A DNA stretch of 34,071 nt. It comes from Cuniculiplasma sp052315415. GTDB taxonomy: Archaea > Thermoplasmatota > Thermoplasmata > Thermoplasmatales > Thermoplasmataceae. How positions within the stretch are numbered: position 1 is the stretch's first letter; each line of letters opens with the position of its first letter. Where the stretch lies: positions 1 through 34,071 of the forward strand of contig JBLSDH010000016.1 of NCBI GenBank assembly GCA_052315415.1, given 5' to 3'. The notes under the pieces were generated by a model. That model had not been told where the DNA came from, searched no databases, and was given only the letters and a program-made list of their open reading frames with translations. Below are positions 15,971 to 24,657 of this stretch, piece by piece. Made by a program: the position numbers and the translations under genes.

Positions 15971-16695
15971 AAGTTGCTCTCTATTTCACAATGTCATATC
16001 CAGATTCCTCAACATTTCTGAGGTTTCTAAACCTTTCCATGAATAGTGGCTATGAATACGTTGAACTGGGAATACCTTCCAAAAATACATATTATGATGG
16101 GCCTGCCATAAGGAAAACACACAGCATTGCGATGAATGATTATGAGATCCGCATCCTGAAAGAATCTGTAAATATTGCAAAGAAAAATGGCAGGAAAATT
16201 TACCTTCTTGTTTATTACAACTATTTCGAAAATAATGAGGAGGAATTCCTATCATCGGTGAAAAACATGGAAATTGATGGCCTCATTGTTCCAGATATCC
16301 TTATAGATTATCCTGATGAGTATGCAAGTATAATCAGAAGAATCAGGAACAGTTCACTGCATTTGATTCCATTCTTCACCTCTGCAACTCCTGATACAAT
16401 CATAAAGGATGTGTCTTCCTTGTGTGATTCATGGATTTATTGTGGTATACAACCATCCACCGGAATAAATATGCCGGTAAGCCTTGACAAAGTAGTTGAA
16501 AGGATGAGGCTGTTAATGCCCGGCAGGGAAATTGTATTTGGTTTTGGAATAAGAAACATGGAACAGATATCATCTCTAAGAGAGATGAAAGTGGGAGGAG
16601 TGGCTGTAGGAACTGCACTCATTCCATATCTGGAAAAAAGGGACGAGTCAGGTTTCATTTCATACATACAGGAGGTGGTTGGTAATTCACACTGA
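15967..16695 (+). CDS. trpA: Tryptophan synthase alpha chain
   Basis: This 242-residue TIM-barrel enzyme cleaves indole-3-glycerol phosphate to indole and glyceraldehyde 3-phosphate and passes indole to TrpB. The catalytic pair is seen as Glu33 (YVELGIPS) and Asp44 (YYDGPAIRK). The substrate phosphate site is in GFGIRNMEQI and VGGVAVGTALIP. The protein is somewhat shorter than bacterial TrpA, as is usual for thermoplasmatal and sulfolobal proteins. ATG 15967 overlaps the trpB2 stop (ATGA), consistent with coupled synthesis of the two partners. The tail overlaps the trpD start. Confidence 0.95.
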   Translation: MKVALYFTMSYPDSSTFLRFLNLSMNSGYEYVELGIPSKNTYYDGPAIRKTHSIAMNDYEIRILKESVNIAKKNGRKIYLLVYYNYFENNEEEFLSSVKNMEIDGLIVPDILIDYPDEYASIIRRIRNSSLHLIPFFTSATPDTIIKDVSSLCDSWIYCGIQPSTGINMPVSLDKVVERMRLLMPGREIVFGFGIRNMEQISSLREMKVGGVAVGTALIPYLEKRDESGFISYIQEVVGNSH

Positions 16696-17677
16696 AAATG
16701 AAATAATTCATAAGGTGTCTTCGGGAAGGGATATTTCATACTTGGAGGCTTACCATGCCGCTCTTTACCTGTCATCTGAATCTGCTACAGATGATGAAAG
16801 GATCCTATTTCTGAAAAATCTGAGTGAAAAAGGTGAAACTGCAGATGAAATAAGGGGTTTCGCAGATGGTCTGAGGACATTCTCAACCCTTAGTCCATAC
16901 AATGGTGTTAACGATATTGTTGGAACCGGTGGAGATGGAATGCATACAATAAATGTCAGTACTGCTGCAGCAATTGTTTGCAATGCAACAGGCATGCTGA
17001 TAGGCAAACATGGTAACAGAGCTGTTACAGGGGCATCGGGTGCAGCTGATTTCATAGAATCAATAGGTTATTCAACAGAGAAGAGTCCTGAACAGATATA
17101 CTCTGATCTTAAGAAATTTAATTTTACATTTGTTCTGGCTCCAAGATTCAATCCCGCTTTCAAGATTTTTTCATCTGCCAGGAAGGCAATAGGACATCGC
17201 ACGCTATTCAATATAATGGGACCCTTGACAAATCCCCTGAACCCCGAAGTTTCCGTTATAGGGGCATATTCATTAGAAGCTGCAGAAAAAATTGCATATG
17301 TTCAGAACCTGAGGGGAAAAAGAGGAATTGCAGTACATGGGAAAGATGGGATGGACGAGGCTTCTCCCTTTGAATCTACCACAATAATAGATTTTACAAC
17401 ACTTGAAAGGAGGGAGATTAGATTTGCAGATATGCTCAATACTTCCGTTGAAATTTCAGAAATAACTGGAAAAACAACAGAGGAAATTGTTGAAAAGACC
17501 ATGGGTGGTCTTTACGGTGAAAATGAGTCAGCTTTGGAATTCATAAGTATTAACGCTTCACTCTGCCTTTACGCCTCTGGTAAATGCAGTTCCATTGAGG
17601 ATGGAATAAATCTTTCGAGGAAAATAATAAAGTCTGGAAAGGCAAAGGAAAGAATCAGAATCATAGGGGGTTCCTGA
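16679..17677 (+). CDS. trpD: Anthranilate phosphoribosyltransferase
   Basis: This 332-residue enzyme joins anthranilate and PRPP. It contains the phosphoribosyl-diphosphate motif GTGGDG (in DIVGTGGDGMHTINVSTAAA), the KHGNRAVTG motif, and GHRTLFNIMGPLTNP, all characteristic. The residues after KHGNR differ slightly from the common S-x-S form (AVTGASGAAD), as tolerated in archaea. Start: TTG 16679 with GGAGGT at 16671-16676, which is unusually close. No in-frame ATG is near; ATT 16685 or GTG 16715 are alternatives. The gene overlaps trpA by 17 bases. Confidence 0.93.
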   Translation: MVIHTENEIIHKVSSGRDISYLEAYHAALYLSSESATDDERILFLKNLSEKGETADEIRGFADGLRTFSTLSPYNGVNDIVGTGGDGMHTINVSTAAAIVCNATGMLIGKHGNRAVTGASGAADFIESIGYSTEKSPEQIYSDLKKFNFTFVLAPRFNPAFKIFSSARKAIGHRTLFNIMGPLTNPLNPEVSVIGAYSLEAAEKIAYVQNLRGKRGIAVHGKDGMDEASPFESTTIIDFTTLERREIRFADMLNTSVEISEITGKTTEEIVEKTMGGLYGENESALEFISINASLCLYASGKCSSIEDGINLSRKIIKSGKAKERIRIIGGS

Positions 17678-18265
17678 ATGAATGTGAAAATATGCGGAAT
17701 AACAAGGGAATCTGATGTTGATCTTGCATATGAGTTCGGTGCATATATGGTGGGCACAATATTTTCAGATAAAACAAAGAGAAGGGGGAGCGAAGCAATA
17801 ATAAAAAGGGCCAATGAAATTGGAATCCCTGTTGTGGCAGTTTACACGGAAATAGAAAATGCAATTAGAGACAGAGGGGAGGATTATGCACAGCTCCACT
17901 TCGATCATGATTCTGAAGATATTCAACTTATCAGGCAGACTGGCAGAAAAGTCATATCTGTGAATTTTTTTGACGGATTTAATAGATTGAATTACGATGT
18001 TAAGAAATACAGAGCATCTGACATATTCATGGTGGAGAGAAAACCCAGTATAATCCCAAGTATTGAAAGTCTGAAAAACATTGACAGAACAAAACTTGCA
18101 ATTGCTGGTGGAATAGAAGAAAACTCTCTGGATGAAATCATAAAATTTTCTCCATTTATGGTTGATCTGAGCAGTTCCATTGAATCTGAAACAGGATTAA
18201 AGGACAGGAAAAAGGTCGAATCATTTTTCAGGAGGCTAAATCATGCAGAAGAAGCTCTACAATGA
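17678..18265 (+). CDS. trpF: Phosphoribosylanthranilate isomerase
   Basis: This 195-residue TIM-barrel enzyme performs the Amadori rearrangement of phosphoribosylanthranilate. The catalytic cysteine lies in the N-terminal VKICGITRESD. The general-acid aspartate lies in the C-terminal FMVDLSSSIESETGLKD, the family signature (VDxSSGVE in most species). AIAGGIEENS supplies the phosphate site. It begins immediately after the trpD stop and overlaps trpE by 23 bases. It is compact relative to bacterial TrpF. Confidence 0.94.
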   Translation: MNVKICGITRESDVDLAYEFGAYMVGTIFSDKTKRRGSEAIIKRANEIGIPVVAVYTEIENAIRDRGEDYAQLHFDHDSEDIQLIRQTGRKVISVNFFDGFNRLNYDVKKYRASDIFMVERKPSIIPSIESLKNIDRTKLAIAGGIEENSLDEIIKFSPFMVDLSSSIESETGLKDRKKVESFFRRLNHAEEALQ

Positions 18266-19385
18266 GATTCATAAACTGAAATCCAATGGTGAGGACTTTG
18301 CATATTTCTGCAGGTTCAGCGGAGATCAAAATTCAATGGGGGATGAATTTCTATTTACAGGGGGTAGGGTTCAACAATCTGAAAAAATTAAAGATATAGA
18401 TTCAATGATTGAATTAACTCCCATTTCAATAAATTTTCCTGTTATAAGGGAGATTTATGGTTTTGATTATTCTGATGAATACCCTCCCATTCTTCATATG
18501 AAAGATGCAAGGGTTTCAAGAAACAGTATTATTAGAAATACAGTTTCACTGTCTGGAGTAAAACCGAATTTCAGGGAACCTTATCCTGAATTAATTAAAA
18601 AGATACTGGAGCTTAGGGAATTAATAAGAAGGGGAGAAATGCTTCAGGCAGTTATCTCTCAGGAATTCGGACCAATTTCAATAGATCCAGAGGAAATCAT
18701 AAGAAACTATATTGAAAATCAGAAGTCCATGTATGTTTTTTATTACAGCATGGAAGGAATGGAAATTCTTGGAAGTTCTCCTGAAATGGTGGTTCGTCGT
18801 TTTGAAAACAGGGTTGAAACGGAGCCAATAGCAGGGACCAGGCCCATGTCTGAAAACAATGAGGAAAACAGGCGCCTTGAAAATGAACTGAGGAATGATG
18901 AGAAGGAACTTCTTGAACATAGAATGCTGGTAGATCTTGCAAGGAACGATCTTGGAAAGATTGCAAAACCAGGTTCAGTAAAAGTTGTTCAATCAATGGC
19001 AATCAGGCATTTTTCAACGGTTATGCATCTGGTTTCAAAAGTGGAAGCAGATCTTAGAAGTGGAGTTACAAACAGCAGTATTGTAAGTGCAATGGTTCCT
19101 GCTGGAACGGTGTCAGGTGCCCCTAAGGAACGTGCAATTTTTCACATAAACAGGCTGGAAGATGTGAGCAGAGGCCCATATGGAGGTGCAATAGGTATTG
19201 CATCCATGAATTCAATGGATCTGGCACTTACAATCAGATCAATATACTCAAGGGGTGGTAAATATTTTACAAGGGCTGGAGCTGGAATCGTTAAAGATTC
19301 CGATCCTCAAAGGGAATCAAAAGAAATAATGGCGAAAGCTTATAGTGCGGCGGGTGAGATAATTTATGGAATGCCTTTTCATTGA
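18243..19385 (+). CDS. trpE: Anthranilate synthase component I
   Basis: This 380-residue chorismate-using subunit has all the C-terminal family blocks: EMLQAVISQEF, GSSPEMVVR, EPIAGTRPMSENNEEN, HRMLVDLARNDLGK, VPAGTVSGAPKERA, YGGAIG and RAGAGIVKDSDPQRE. It makes anthranilate from chorismate with ammonia delivered by TrpG. It is short: the N-terminal region is reduced, and the LLES-type tryptophan-binding motif of many TrpE proteins is not obvious, so feedback inhibition may be changed (inference). ATG 18243 lies inside the end of trpF; its own end overlaps trpG by 20 bases. Confidence 0.94.
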   Translation: MQKKLYNEIHKLKSNGEDFAYFCRFSGDQNSMGDEFLFTGGRVQQSEKIKDIDSMIELTPISINFPVIREIYGFDYSDEYPPILHMKDARVSRNSIIRNTVSLSGVKPNFREPYPELIKKILELRELIRRGEMLQAVISQEFGPISIDPEEIIRNYIENQKSMYVFYYSMEGMEILGSSPEMVVRRFENRVETEPIAGTRPMSENNEENRRLENELRNDEKELLEHRMLVDLARNDLGKIAKPGSVKVVQSMAIRHFSTVMHLVSKVEADLRSGVTNSSIVSAMVPAGTVSGAPKERAIFHINRLEDVSRGPYGGAIGIASMNSMDLALTIRSIYSRGGKYFTRAGAGIVKDSDPQRESKEIMAKAYSAAGEIIYGMPFH

Positions 19386-19923
19386 CAATCATGATTCATT
19401 TTCATATAATGTGATACAGCTGCTTCAAAAACAGAATTATGAAGTTAGCATAATACAGAATACTGATGAGCTGCCCAAAAACTTGGATTTCAAAAAAATA
19501 ATAATTTCACCAGGACCAGGTTCTCCAGAGAATGAAAAGGATCTTGGAAATATTTTCAAATTAATTGATATGAACAGAAATTCCAAATTCCTTGGAATAT
19601 GCTTTGGTCATCAGGCTCTTGGTAGATACCTTGGTTGTCAGATAATCACACTCAAGAGACCATATCATGGTGAAGTTGACACCATAGCACATTTTGGCTC
19701 CCCTATTTATAGAGACATTCCCAACACATTTAGGGCAATAAGGTATCACAGCCTTGCCATATTGGAGAACAGCAATATAATTGTGGATGCAAGATCAGAA
19801 AGTGACAATTCGGTAATGGGATTTCACAGTAAAAATGGTAACTTTTACGGGGTTCAGTTTCATCCAGAATCCTTTTACTCGGAATATGGTGAAAACATTA
19901 TCATAAATTTCATGGAGATGTGA
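19366..19923 (+). CDS. trpG: Anthranilate synthase component II (glutamine amidotransferase)
   Basis: This 185-residue class I glutamine amidotransferase has the catalytic triad Cys79 (LGICFGHQ), His166 and Glu168 (VQFHPES), and the oxyanion-hole motif SPGPGSPE. It releases ammonia from glutamine for TrpE. Pairing with the adjacent trpE, rather than pabA/B, is supported by the surrounding complete trp set. The start lies within trpE. Confidence 0.95.
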   Translation: MECLFIDNHDSFSYNVIQLLQKQNYEVSIIQNTDELPKNLDFKKIIISPGPGSPENEKDLGNIFKLIDMNRNSKFLGICFGHQALGRYLGCQIITLKRPYHGEVDTIAHFGSPIYRDIPNTFRAIRYHSLAILENSNIIVDARSESDNSVMGFHSKNGNFYGVQFHPESFYSEYGENIIINFMEM

Positions 19924-19927
19924 AACC

Positions 19928-20683
19928 ATGGATGTTAACTACATATATGAAAGAACAGGGAAAAGGAACCATGTTGAGAATAATAGGCGTGAAAGAGAAA
20001 CAATTTCACTTAAGAGATCAATAGAGAGGGCATCAAGAATGGGTGAAAAACATTTCATTATGGAATTTAAAAGAGGGTCTCTTTCAGGTCTAACAGGAAC
20101 ATACATAAAAGATCCATATGATTTTGTCAAAATAATCGGTCCATACGCCAATGCAATCAGCGTTCTCACAGAACCTGAAGCCTTTCTTGGTTCATATGAT
20201 GATATACGTTTCATGGTCGGGCTTGGAATACCTGTACTTGACAAGGATTTCATAAATGATAAGAGGATGATTAAAAGTGCTTACAACAGTGGTGCAGATG
20301 CAATTCTGCTGATTTCCGATTTTCTCGAGAGATCTGAATTGCAAGAACTTTGTGAGTATGCAAATTCACTTGAAATGGATACACTGGTCGAATTTCATGA
20401 TTTAAAATCAGCCGAAAAAATACCTGAAATTGATAATGTAATAATAGGCTATAACAGAAGAAACCTGAGAACATTGAAGATGGAAGGAAGAGAGGATGAT
20501 GCCTTAAAAATCATAGAGAACAGAAAGGAAGTTAAAGTTCTTGAAAGCGGGATTTCAGTTGAAAATTTCAATGAAATGATGGTTAAAAAATTTCAGTCCT
20601 ATCTCATAGGAACATCCATTCTTGTTGACAGAAATTTTTTGAATTTAGTTAAAAAGGTAAGAGGTAATACACATGAAGATTGA
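19928..20683 (+). CDS. trpC: Indole-3-glycerol phosphate synthase
   Basis: This 251-residue TIM-barrel enzyme closes the indole ring. Motifs include MEFKRGSLSG (normally E-x-K-x-x-S-P-S, holding the catalytic lysine), VLTEPEAFLGS, LDKDFI with the second lysine, LVEFHD, IGYNRRNLRTL and LESGIS. The altered SLSG in place of SPS is unusual but keeps the serine. It starts 4 bases after trpG and overlaps the aroF-like gene by 11 bases. It is the seventh and last trp gene of the operon. Confidence 0.93.
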   Translation: MDVNYIYERTGKRNHVENNRRERETISLKRSIERASRMGEKHFIMEFKRGSLSGLTGTYIKDPYDFVKIIGPYANAISVLTEPEAFLGSYDDIRFMVGLGIPVLDKDFINDKRMIKSAYNSGADAILLISDFLERSELQELCEYANSLEMDTLVEFHDLKSAEKIPEIDNVIIGYNRRNLRTLKMEGREDDALKIIENRKEVKVLESGISVENFNEMMVKKFQSYLIGTSILVDRNFLNLVKKVRGNTHED

Positions 20684-21446
20684 AATGTTGGAAATTAGGG
20701 ATTTATTCCCAAGGGGGAAGTTCAGTTTCATAGCAGGGCCATGCTCCGTGGAATCAAGAGATCAAATAATGGAGACGGCCTCATTCCTTTCAAATCTTGG
20801 CGTGAAAATACTAAGGGGGGGTGCCTTCAAGCCAAGGACAAATCCTGAATCTTTTCAGGGTCTTCATGAAGATGGACTCAGATTGATCAGGGAGGCAGCA
20901 GATGAAAACAACATGCTTGTTGTGACGGAAGTTATGGATATAGAACACATCAAAACTGTGATGGAATATTCAGACATACTTCAGATAGGAAGCAGAAATT
21001 CACAGAATTTCCCACTTTTGAGGGCAGTTGGTAAACAAAACATACCTGTACTGCTAAAAAGAGGTTTTGGAAACACCATTGAAGAATTTTATCAGGCATC
21101 CAGATACATATCAAATGAGGGTAACAATAACATAATACTTGTTGAAAGGGGCATAAGAACCTTTGAAGATTCAACAAGGTTTACTCTTGACATTTCTGCA
21201 GTTCCAGTTTTGAGAGAGAAGTGTGATTATCCAATAATTGTTGATCCAAGCCATCCTGCAGGTAAAAGAGAATACGTGGAATCTCTGACACTTGCAGCAG
21301 TTGGAGCAGGTGCTGACGGTGCAATGGTTGAAGTTCATCCAAAACCAGAAGAGGCAAAGAGTGACGCTAGACAGCAGGTTACATTTGAACAGTTTGAAAA
21401 AATATACAGGAAAGCAATAAAAATTAAAACTTCTTTAGAAAATTAA
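20673..21446 (+). CDS. DAHP synthase, class I beta (short, no regulatory domain)
   Basis: This 257-residue KDO8P-synthase-like DAHP synthase condenses PEP and erythrose 4-phosphate, the first step of the shikimate pathway. Diagnostic parts are FIAGPCSVES, LRGGAFKPRTNPESFQG, LQIGSRNSQNF, LLKRGFG and the metal site VDPSHPAGKR. No N-terminal ferredoxin-like or chorismate-mutase regulatory domain is attached, so allosteric control of the usual kind is absent. It is co-transcribed with trp genes, so the whole carbon flow into tryptophan would be raised together. Its last 4 bases overlap the convergent regulator gene. Confidence 0.93.
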   Translation: MKIEMLEIRDLFPRGKFSFIAGPCSVESRDQIMETASFLSNLGVKILRGGAFKPRTNPESFQGLHEDGLRLIREAADENNMLVVTEVMDIEHIKTVMEYSDILQIGSRNSQNFPLLRAVGKQNIPVLLKRGFGNTIEEFYQASRYISNEGNNNIILVERGIRTFEDSTRFTLDISAVPVLREKCDYPIIVDPSHPAGKREYVESLTLAAVGAGADGAMVEVHPKPEEAKSDARQQVTFEQFEKIYRKAIKIKTSLEN

Positions 21447-22054
21447 ATTTCCCTGTTTTTCAGATAATCCTTTACTATCTTTTTCATTGCCCTTCTTAGT
21501 GTTTCAGACAAAGAAGAGGTTGAAACGTCAAGAATTTCTGCTATTTCTGTGAGGGAGGCTCCTCTGTCATTCTCAAAATACCCAAGATCATAGCATATCT
21601 TAAGGACACTGAACTCTCTCTCTGATAACTCATTTTTTATCTCTTCAGGTTCTTCGATTATCTGTGGATTAAGATTTTTTTCCCTCAAGTCTCTAATAAG
21701 TTTTCTTATGGTACCTTTTCCGTTCATCAATATTCTGTATGCAACATGATTCTCATCCAGGGATCGGGCGCTAATTATTACAGCATCACTCAGTGCCATT
21801 GCAGTACAGGCTGAGCAGCTTGGACTTATGATCCACAACTTGTTTTTTCCAACCTTAGTAACCTTGGTGGATATTTTCCTGAGTTCAGCAATCTCATGAT
21901 CAGTGAGATTTTCCTTTTCGAGGCCGTGTATTGTCTCATCTTTCTCTATCTTAAGCCTTGTAAGTGATTTTACGCCATCCATCTGAGATATCATCTTAGA
22001 TACTGCACAATCTGATCTCTCAAGGGATATGACGACCTCAATAGGAAAATTCAT
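21443..22054 (-). CDS. HTH_10 (bacterio-opsin activator-like) transcriptional regulator
   Basis: This 203-residue protein ends with an HTH_10 domain (about residues 145-200): LSEREFSVLKICYDLGYFENDRGASLTEIAEILDVSTSSLSETLRRA, closely following the family pattern with the LGYFE block. The N-terminal 130 residues form a sensor-like domain with a PSCSAC motif (Cys80 and Cys83), plus Cys16, which could bind metal or respond to redox (inference). It converges on and overlaps the trp/aro operon by 4 bases and diverges from pyruvate kinase across 74 bases. Either could be a target; which it controls is unknown. Confidence 0.85.
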   Translation of the reverse strand: MNFPIEVVISLERSDCAVSKMISQMDGVKSLTRLKIEKDETIHGLEKENLTDHEIAELRKISTKVTKVGKNKLWIISPSCSACTAMALSDAVIISARSLDENHVAYRILMNGKGTIRKLIRDLREKNLNPQIIEEPEEIKNELSEREFSVLKICYDLGYFENDRGASLTEIAEILDVSTSSLSETLRRAMKKIVKDYLKNREI

Positions 22055-22128
22055 AAATCTAAATGATTAATCCATAAATAAATATTCCATAATAAGTAAA
22101 ATTAAATTCTACAATGCACTTTTAAATC
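22055..22128. promoter_or_regulatory. Divergent promoter region of the HTH regulator and pyruvate kinase
   Basis: 74 AT-rich bases. AATTAAATTC (22100-22109) lies 20-29 bases ahead of the pyruvate kinase ATG and fits a TATA box for a leaderless message. The minus-strand gene has A/T-rich candidates at about 22070-22090. Close packing makes co-regulation possible. Confidence 0.45.
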
Positions 22129-23814
22129 ATGGAAATAAAAAGAACAGCGGGCATAAAGATTGTAGCAACATATGGTCCATCCTGCTCAGATGAGAATGTT
22201 TTGGAGGCCATGGTGAATTCCGGGGTTTCATGTTTGAGATTAAACACTGCTCACAGCAGTATGGAGGATGTGAAAAAACTTTCTGTTTTGAGGGAAAATA
22301 TATTCAGGAAGACAAAAAAGCTCATCTCCATAATGATTGACCTGAAGGGACCTGAAATGAGGGCATTGCCCAGAAATGACAATTTAAATGTACAGGAAGG
22401 AAAAATATATCATATAGGGAAGGGGGGAGATATTGAAACCTCACTGGGAAAAATAGAGGAAATAGTGAAAAAAGACGATCGAATCTTATTTTCGGACGGT
22501 GCCATTCAGACAGTGGTCACAGGTGTTGAATCAGACCATGTAGATATTATGGCACTGAACTCAGGGGATATAAAGAAAAATGCAAGGCTTAACATACCTG
22601 GAAGGTTTGTACCACTTGGAATTCTTCAGGACAGGGATAAAAAATATCTTGATCTGGCCATTGAAAATATGGTAGAATACGTGGCCCTGTCTTTTGTTCA
22701 GTCCAGAGAGGAGATTGATCAGGTTAATGATCTAATACTCTCAAAAGGTGGATCATTGAAGATTATTTCAAAAATAGAAACGCAACAAGCCATGAAGAAT
22801 CTGAATGAAATTGTTAGGGCATCAGACGCTCTAATGGTAGCAAGGGGAGACCTTGGCGTTGAGATGCCACTATATGAGGTTGCCCTGAGCCAGAAAAAAA
22901 TAATATCTGCATCACACAACAGGGGAATACCAGCTATAGTAGCAACTCAGATGCTTGAGAGCATGGTGAATAGAAACACTCCAACAAGAGCAGAGGTTTC
23001 CGATATAACCAATGCAATTCTTGACGATGCAGATGCACTCATGCTTTCAGAGGAAACCGCCGTAGGCAAGTTCCCCCTTGATGTAATAAGGACAATGAGG
23101 GAAACTGCAGAATATGTGGAATCAAATTATTATGATTATCCGGAGCCTGAGAATTTCAACGGTTCAAGAATAACATTTTCAATAGCAAGATCTGCCAGGG
23201 TTCTGGCAAGAGAATCAAAGGCACACAGAGTAATAGTTTTGACAAAAACAGGAAATACGGCTAGAATGGTGTCCGCTGCAAGGCCTGGAACTGAAATAGT
23301 TTGTGTTACAGGAAGCAAAATGACAGCAGGTCAGATCTCAATATACAGAGATGTAAAACCATTCCTTTTAAAGAAAGATATAGATGGGTACACAATAGAT
23401 AACATAATCAAAGAGCTTATGGATGAAAGCATCATAGTAAAGGGTGAAAGACTGGTCATAACAAGTGGATATACCGGGAGACTCTTTGCGGGTACCTCAC
23501 AGCTTGCAGTGACTTTGGCGGGTACAATGATAGCACGAGGATACGGGTGGGGAGATAAGGTCATATCCGGAGTGAAGTGGGAGGAAGGTAAAAATGGAGA
23601 AATATTCTTTGGAAAGGATACAGCACTTTCATCAGTTCCACAGTGGGAGAAAAAATTTAAGGGATTTGTTTTTACAGGAAGAACCAGGAGGGAGATTACC
23701 AACAAGCTTCAGGAACTTAATATTCCGTACATATCAAATACAACTGTATTTCAGGAGCCTCAGAGTGGTGGTGAGATCATAATGGACACTGAAATAGGCG
23801 CTGTATACATATGA
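22129..23814 (+). CDS. pyk: Pyruvate kinase with a C-terminal PEP-utiliser-like extension
   Basis: This 561-residue enzyme converts PEP and ADP to pyruvate and ATP. Core motifs: ATYGPSC at the start, IDLKGPEMRA, ISKIETQQAM with the catalytic lysine, VARGDLGVEMP, and ATQMLESM...TRAEVSDITNAILDDADALMLSEETAVGKFP. The normal C-terminal allosteric-type domain runs to about residue 478. A further ~80 residues follow (GEIFFGKDTALSSVP... to GGEIIMDTEIGAVYI), similar in outline to the PEP-utilising mobile domain found at the end of Bacillus-type pyruvate kinases. The phosphorylatable His of the TSHA-type motif is absent, so the extension is probably structural. Confidence 0.94.
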   Translation: MEIKRTAGIKIVATYGPSCSDENVLEAMVNSGVSCLRLNTAHSSMEDVKKLSVLRENIFRKTKKLISIMIDLKGPEMRALPRNDNLNVQEGKIYHIGKGGDIETSLGKIEEIVKKDDRILFSDGAIQTVVTGVESDHVDIMALNSGDIKKNARLNIPGRFVPLGILQDRDKKYLDLAIENMVEYVALSFVQSREEIDQVNDLILSKGGSLKIISKIETQQAMKNLNEIVRASDALMVARGDLGVEMPLYEVALSQKKIISASHNRGIPAIVATQMLESMVNRNTPTRAEVSDITNAILDDADALMLSEETAVGKFPLDVIRTMRETAEYVESNYYDYPEPENFNGSRITFSIARSARVLARESKAHRVIVLTKTGNTARMVSAARPGTEIVCVTGSKMTAGQISIYRDVKPFLLKKDIDGYTIDNIIKELMDESIIVKGERLVITSGYTGRLFAGTSQLAVTLAGTMIARGYGWGDKVISGVKWEEGKNGEIFFGKDTALSSVPQWEKKFKGFVFTGRTRREITNKLQELNIPYISNTTVFQEPQSGGEIIMDTEIGAVYI

Positions 23815-23845
23815 ATACACTTAAGCATTGCCTTTTCCATATATG

Positions 23846-23885
23846 TTTAAATACATTCTAAAATTACGTGTTATCAATCCGGTGA
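23846..23885 (+). promoter_or_regulatory. Promoter and ribosome site of the FKBP gene
   Basis: TTTAAATAC (23846-23854) is a good TATA box, and GGTGA (23881-23885) sits 4 bases before the ATG at 23890. This indicates a short leader, unlike the leaderless trp and prp genes. Confidence 0.55.
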
Positions 23886-23889
23886 TGTT

Positions 23890-24657
23890 ATGGAAAAAGG
23901 AGATTTTGTCAAAATCACGTATGAAATGAGGCTTGGAGAAGATAAGAAACTGGTGTCAACAAACGATGAAAAACTTGCAAAGGATAATGATATATATGAT
24001 CCGGATCAGAAGTATGGGCCTGGAACACTGATTGTTGGAGACGAAAGCATATTCAAGGAAATAAATGAAAGCCTTCAATCAATTTCAGTTGGTGAAACAA
24101 AGGAAGTAGAGATCAAGGCAGAAAACGCTTATGGTATGAGAGACCCAAAAAACATACAGGTACATACAATGGCCGAGTTCAAGAGAAATAAGATTGATCC
24201 ATATCCTGGGCAAGAAGTGAAACTTGGAAACAGAAGGGGAAGGGTAATTTCAGTTTCTCCAGGCAGAGTAGTTGTTGATTACAATCATCAGTTTGCTGGT
24301 AAGGATGTTTTTTACAAATATACTGTCATAGAAAAATTGGAGAAGGTTGAGGATAAGGTAAAAGCACTCATTGACATGAATTTTTCAAAGGGCTCTGAAA
24401 ATTTCAAAGTAATTGATGAGGGTAATGTTGTGAGCATATATGTTCCTGAGGATCTCAGATACAATATAGAATGGTTTGATGCTAAATACAGGGTGGTTGA
24501 AAATTTCAGAAAATATATGGAAAACAAAATTCTGGACATAATAGAGGAGTATGAACCAAAGAAAGAAAACAAGGAAAGCAGCAATGATGAAACAAAAAAG
24601 GAGGAAAAAAAGGAAACCTCCGAGGAGAATAATGTTGAGCAGGAACAGAAAGAGTGA
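23890..24657 (+). CDS. FKBP-type peptidyl-prolyl isomerase (SlyD-like, long archaeal form)
   Basis: This 255-residue folding helper opens MEKGDFVKITYEMRLGEDKKLVSTN and has YGPGTLIVGDESIFKEINESLQSISVGETKEVEI plus AENAYGMRDPKNIQV, the SlyD-type FKBP core with an inserted flap domain (about residues 85-140). About 90 extra residues follow. The C-terminus is a low-complexity Lys/Glu tail (about residues 218-255). It isomerises prolyl bonds and acts as a chaperone in the cytoplasm. The TGATG overlap joins it to the next gene. Confidence 0.9.
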   Translation: MEKGDFVKITYEMRLGEDKKLVSTNDEKLAKDNDIYDPDQKYGPGTLIVGDESIFKEINESLQSISVGETKEVEIKAENAYGMRDPKNIQVHTMAEFKRNKIDPYPGQEVKLGNRRGRVISVSPGRVVVDYNHQFAGKDVFYKYTVIEKLEKVEDKVKALIDMNFSKGSENFKVIDEGNVVSIYVPEDLRYNIEWFDAKYRVVENFRKYMENKILDIIEEYEPKKENKESSNDETKKEEKKETSEENNVEQEQKE

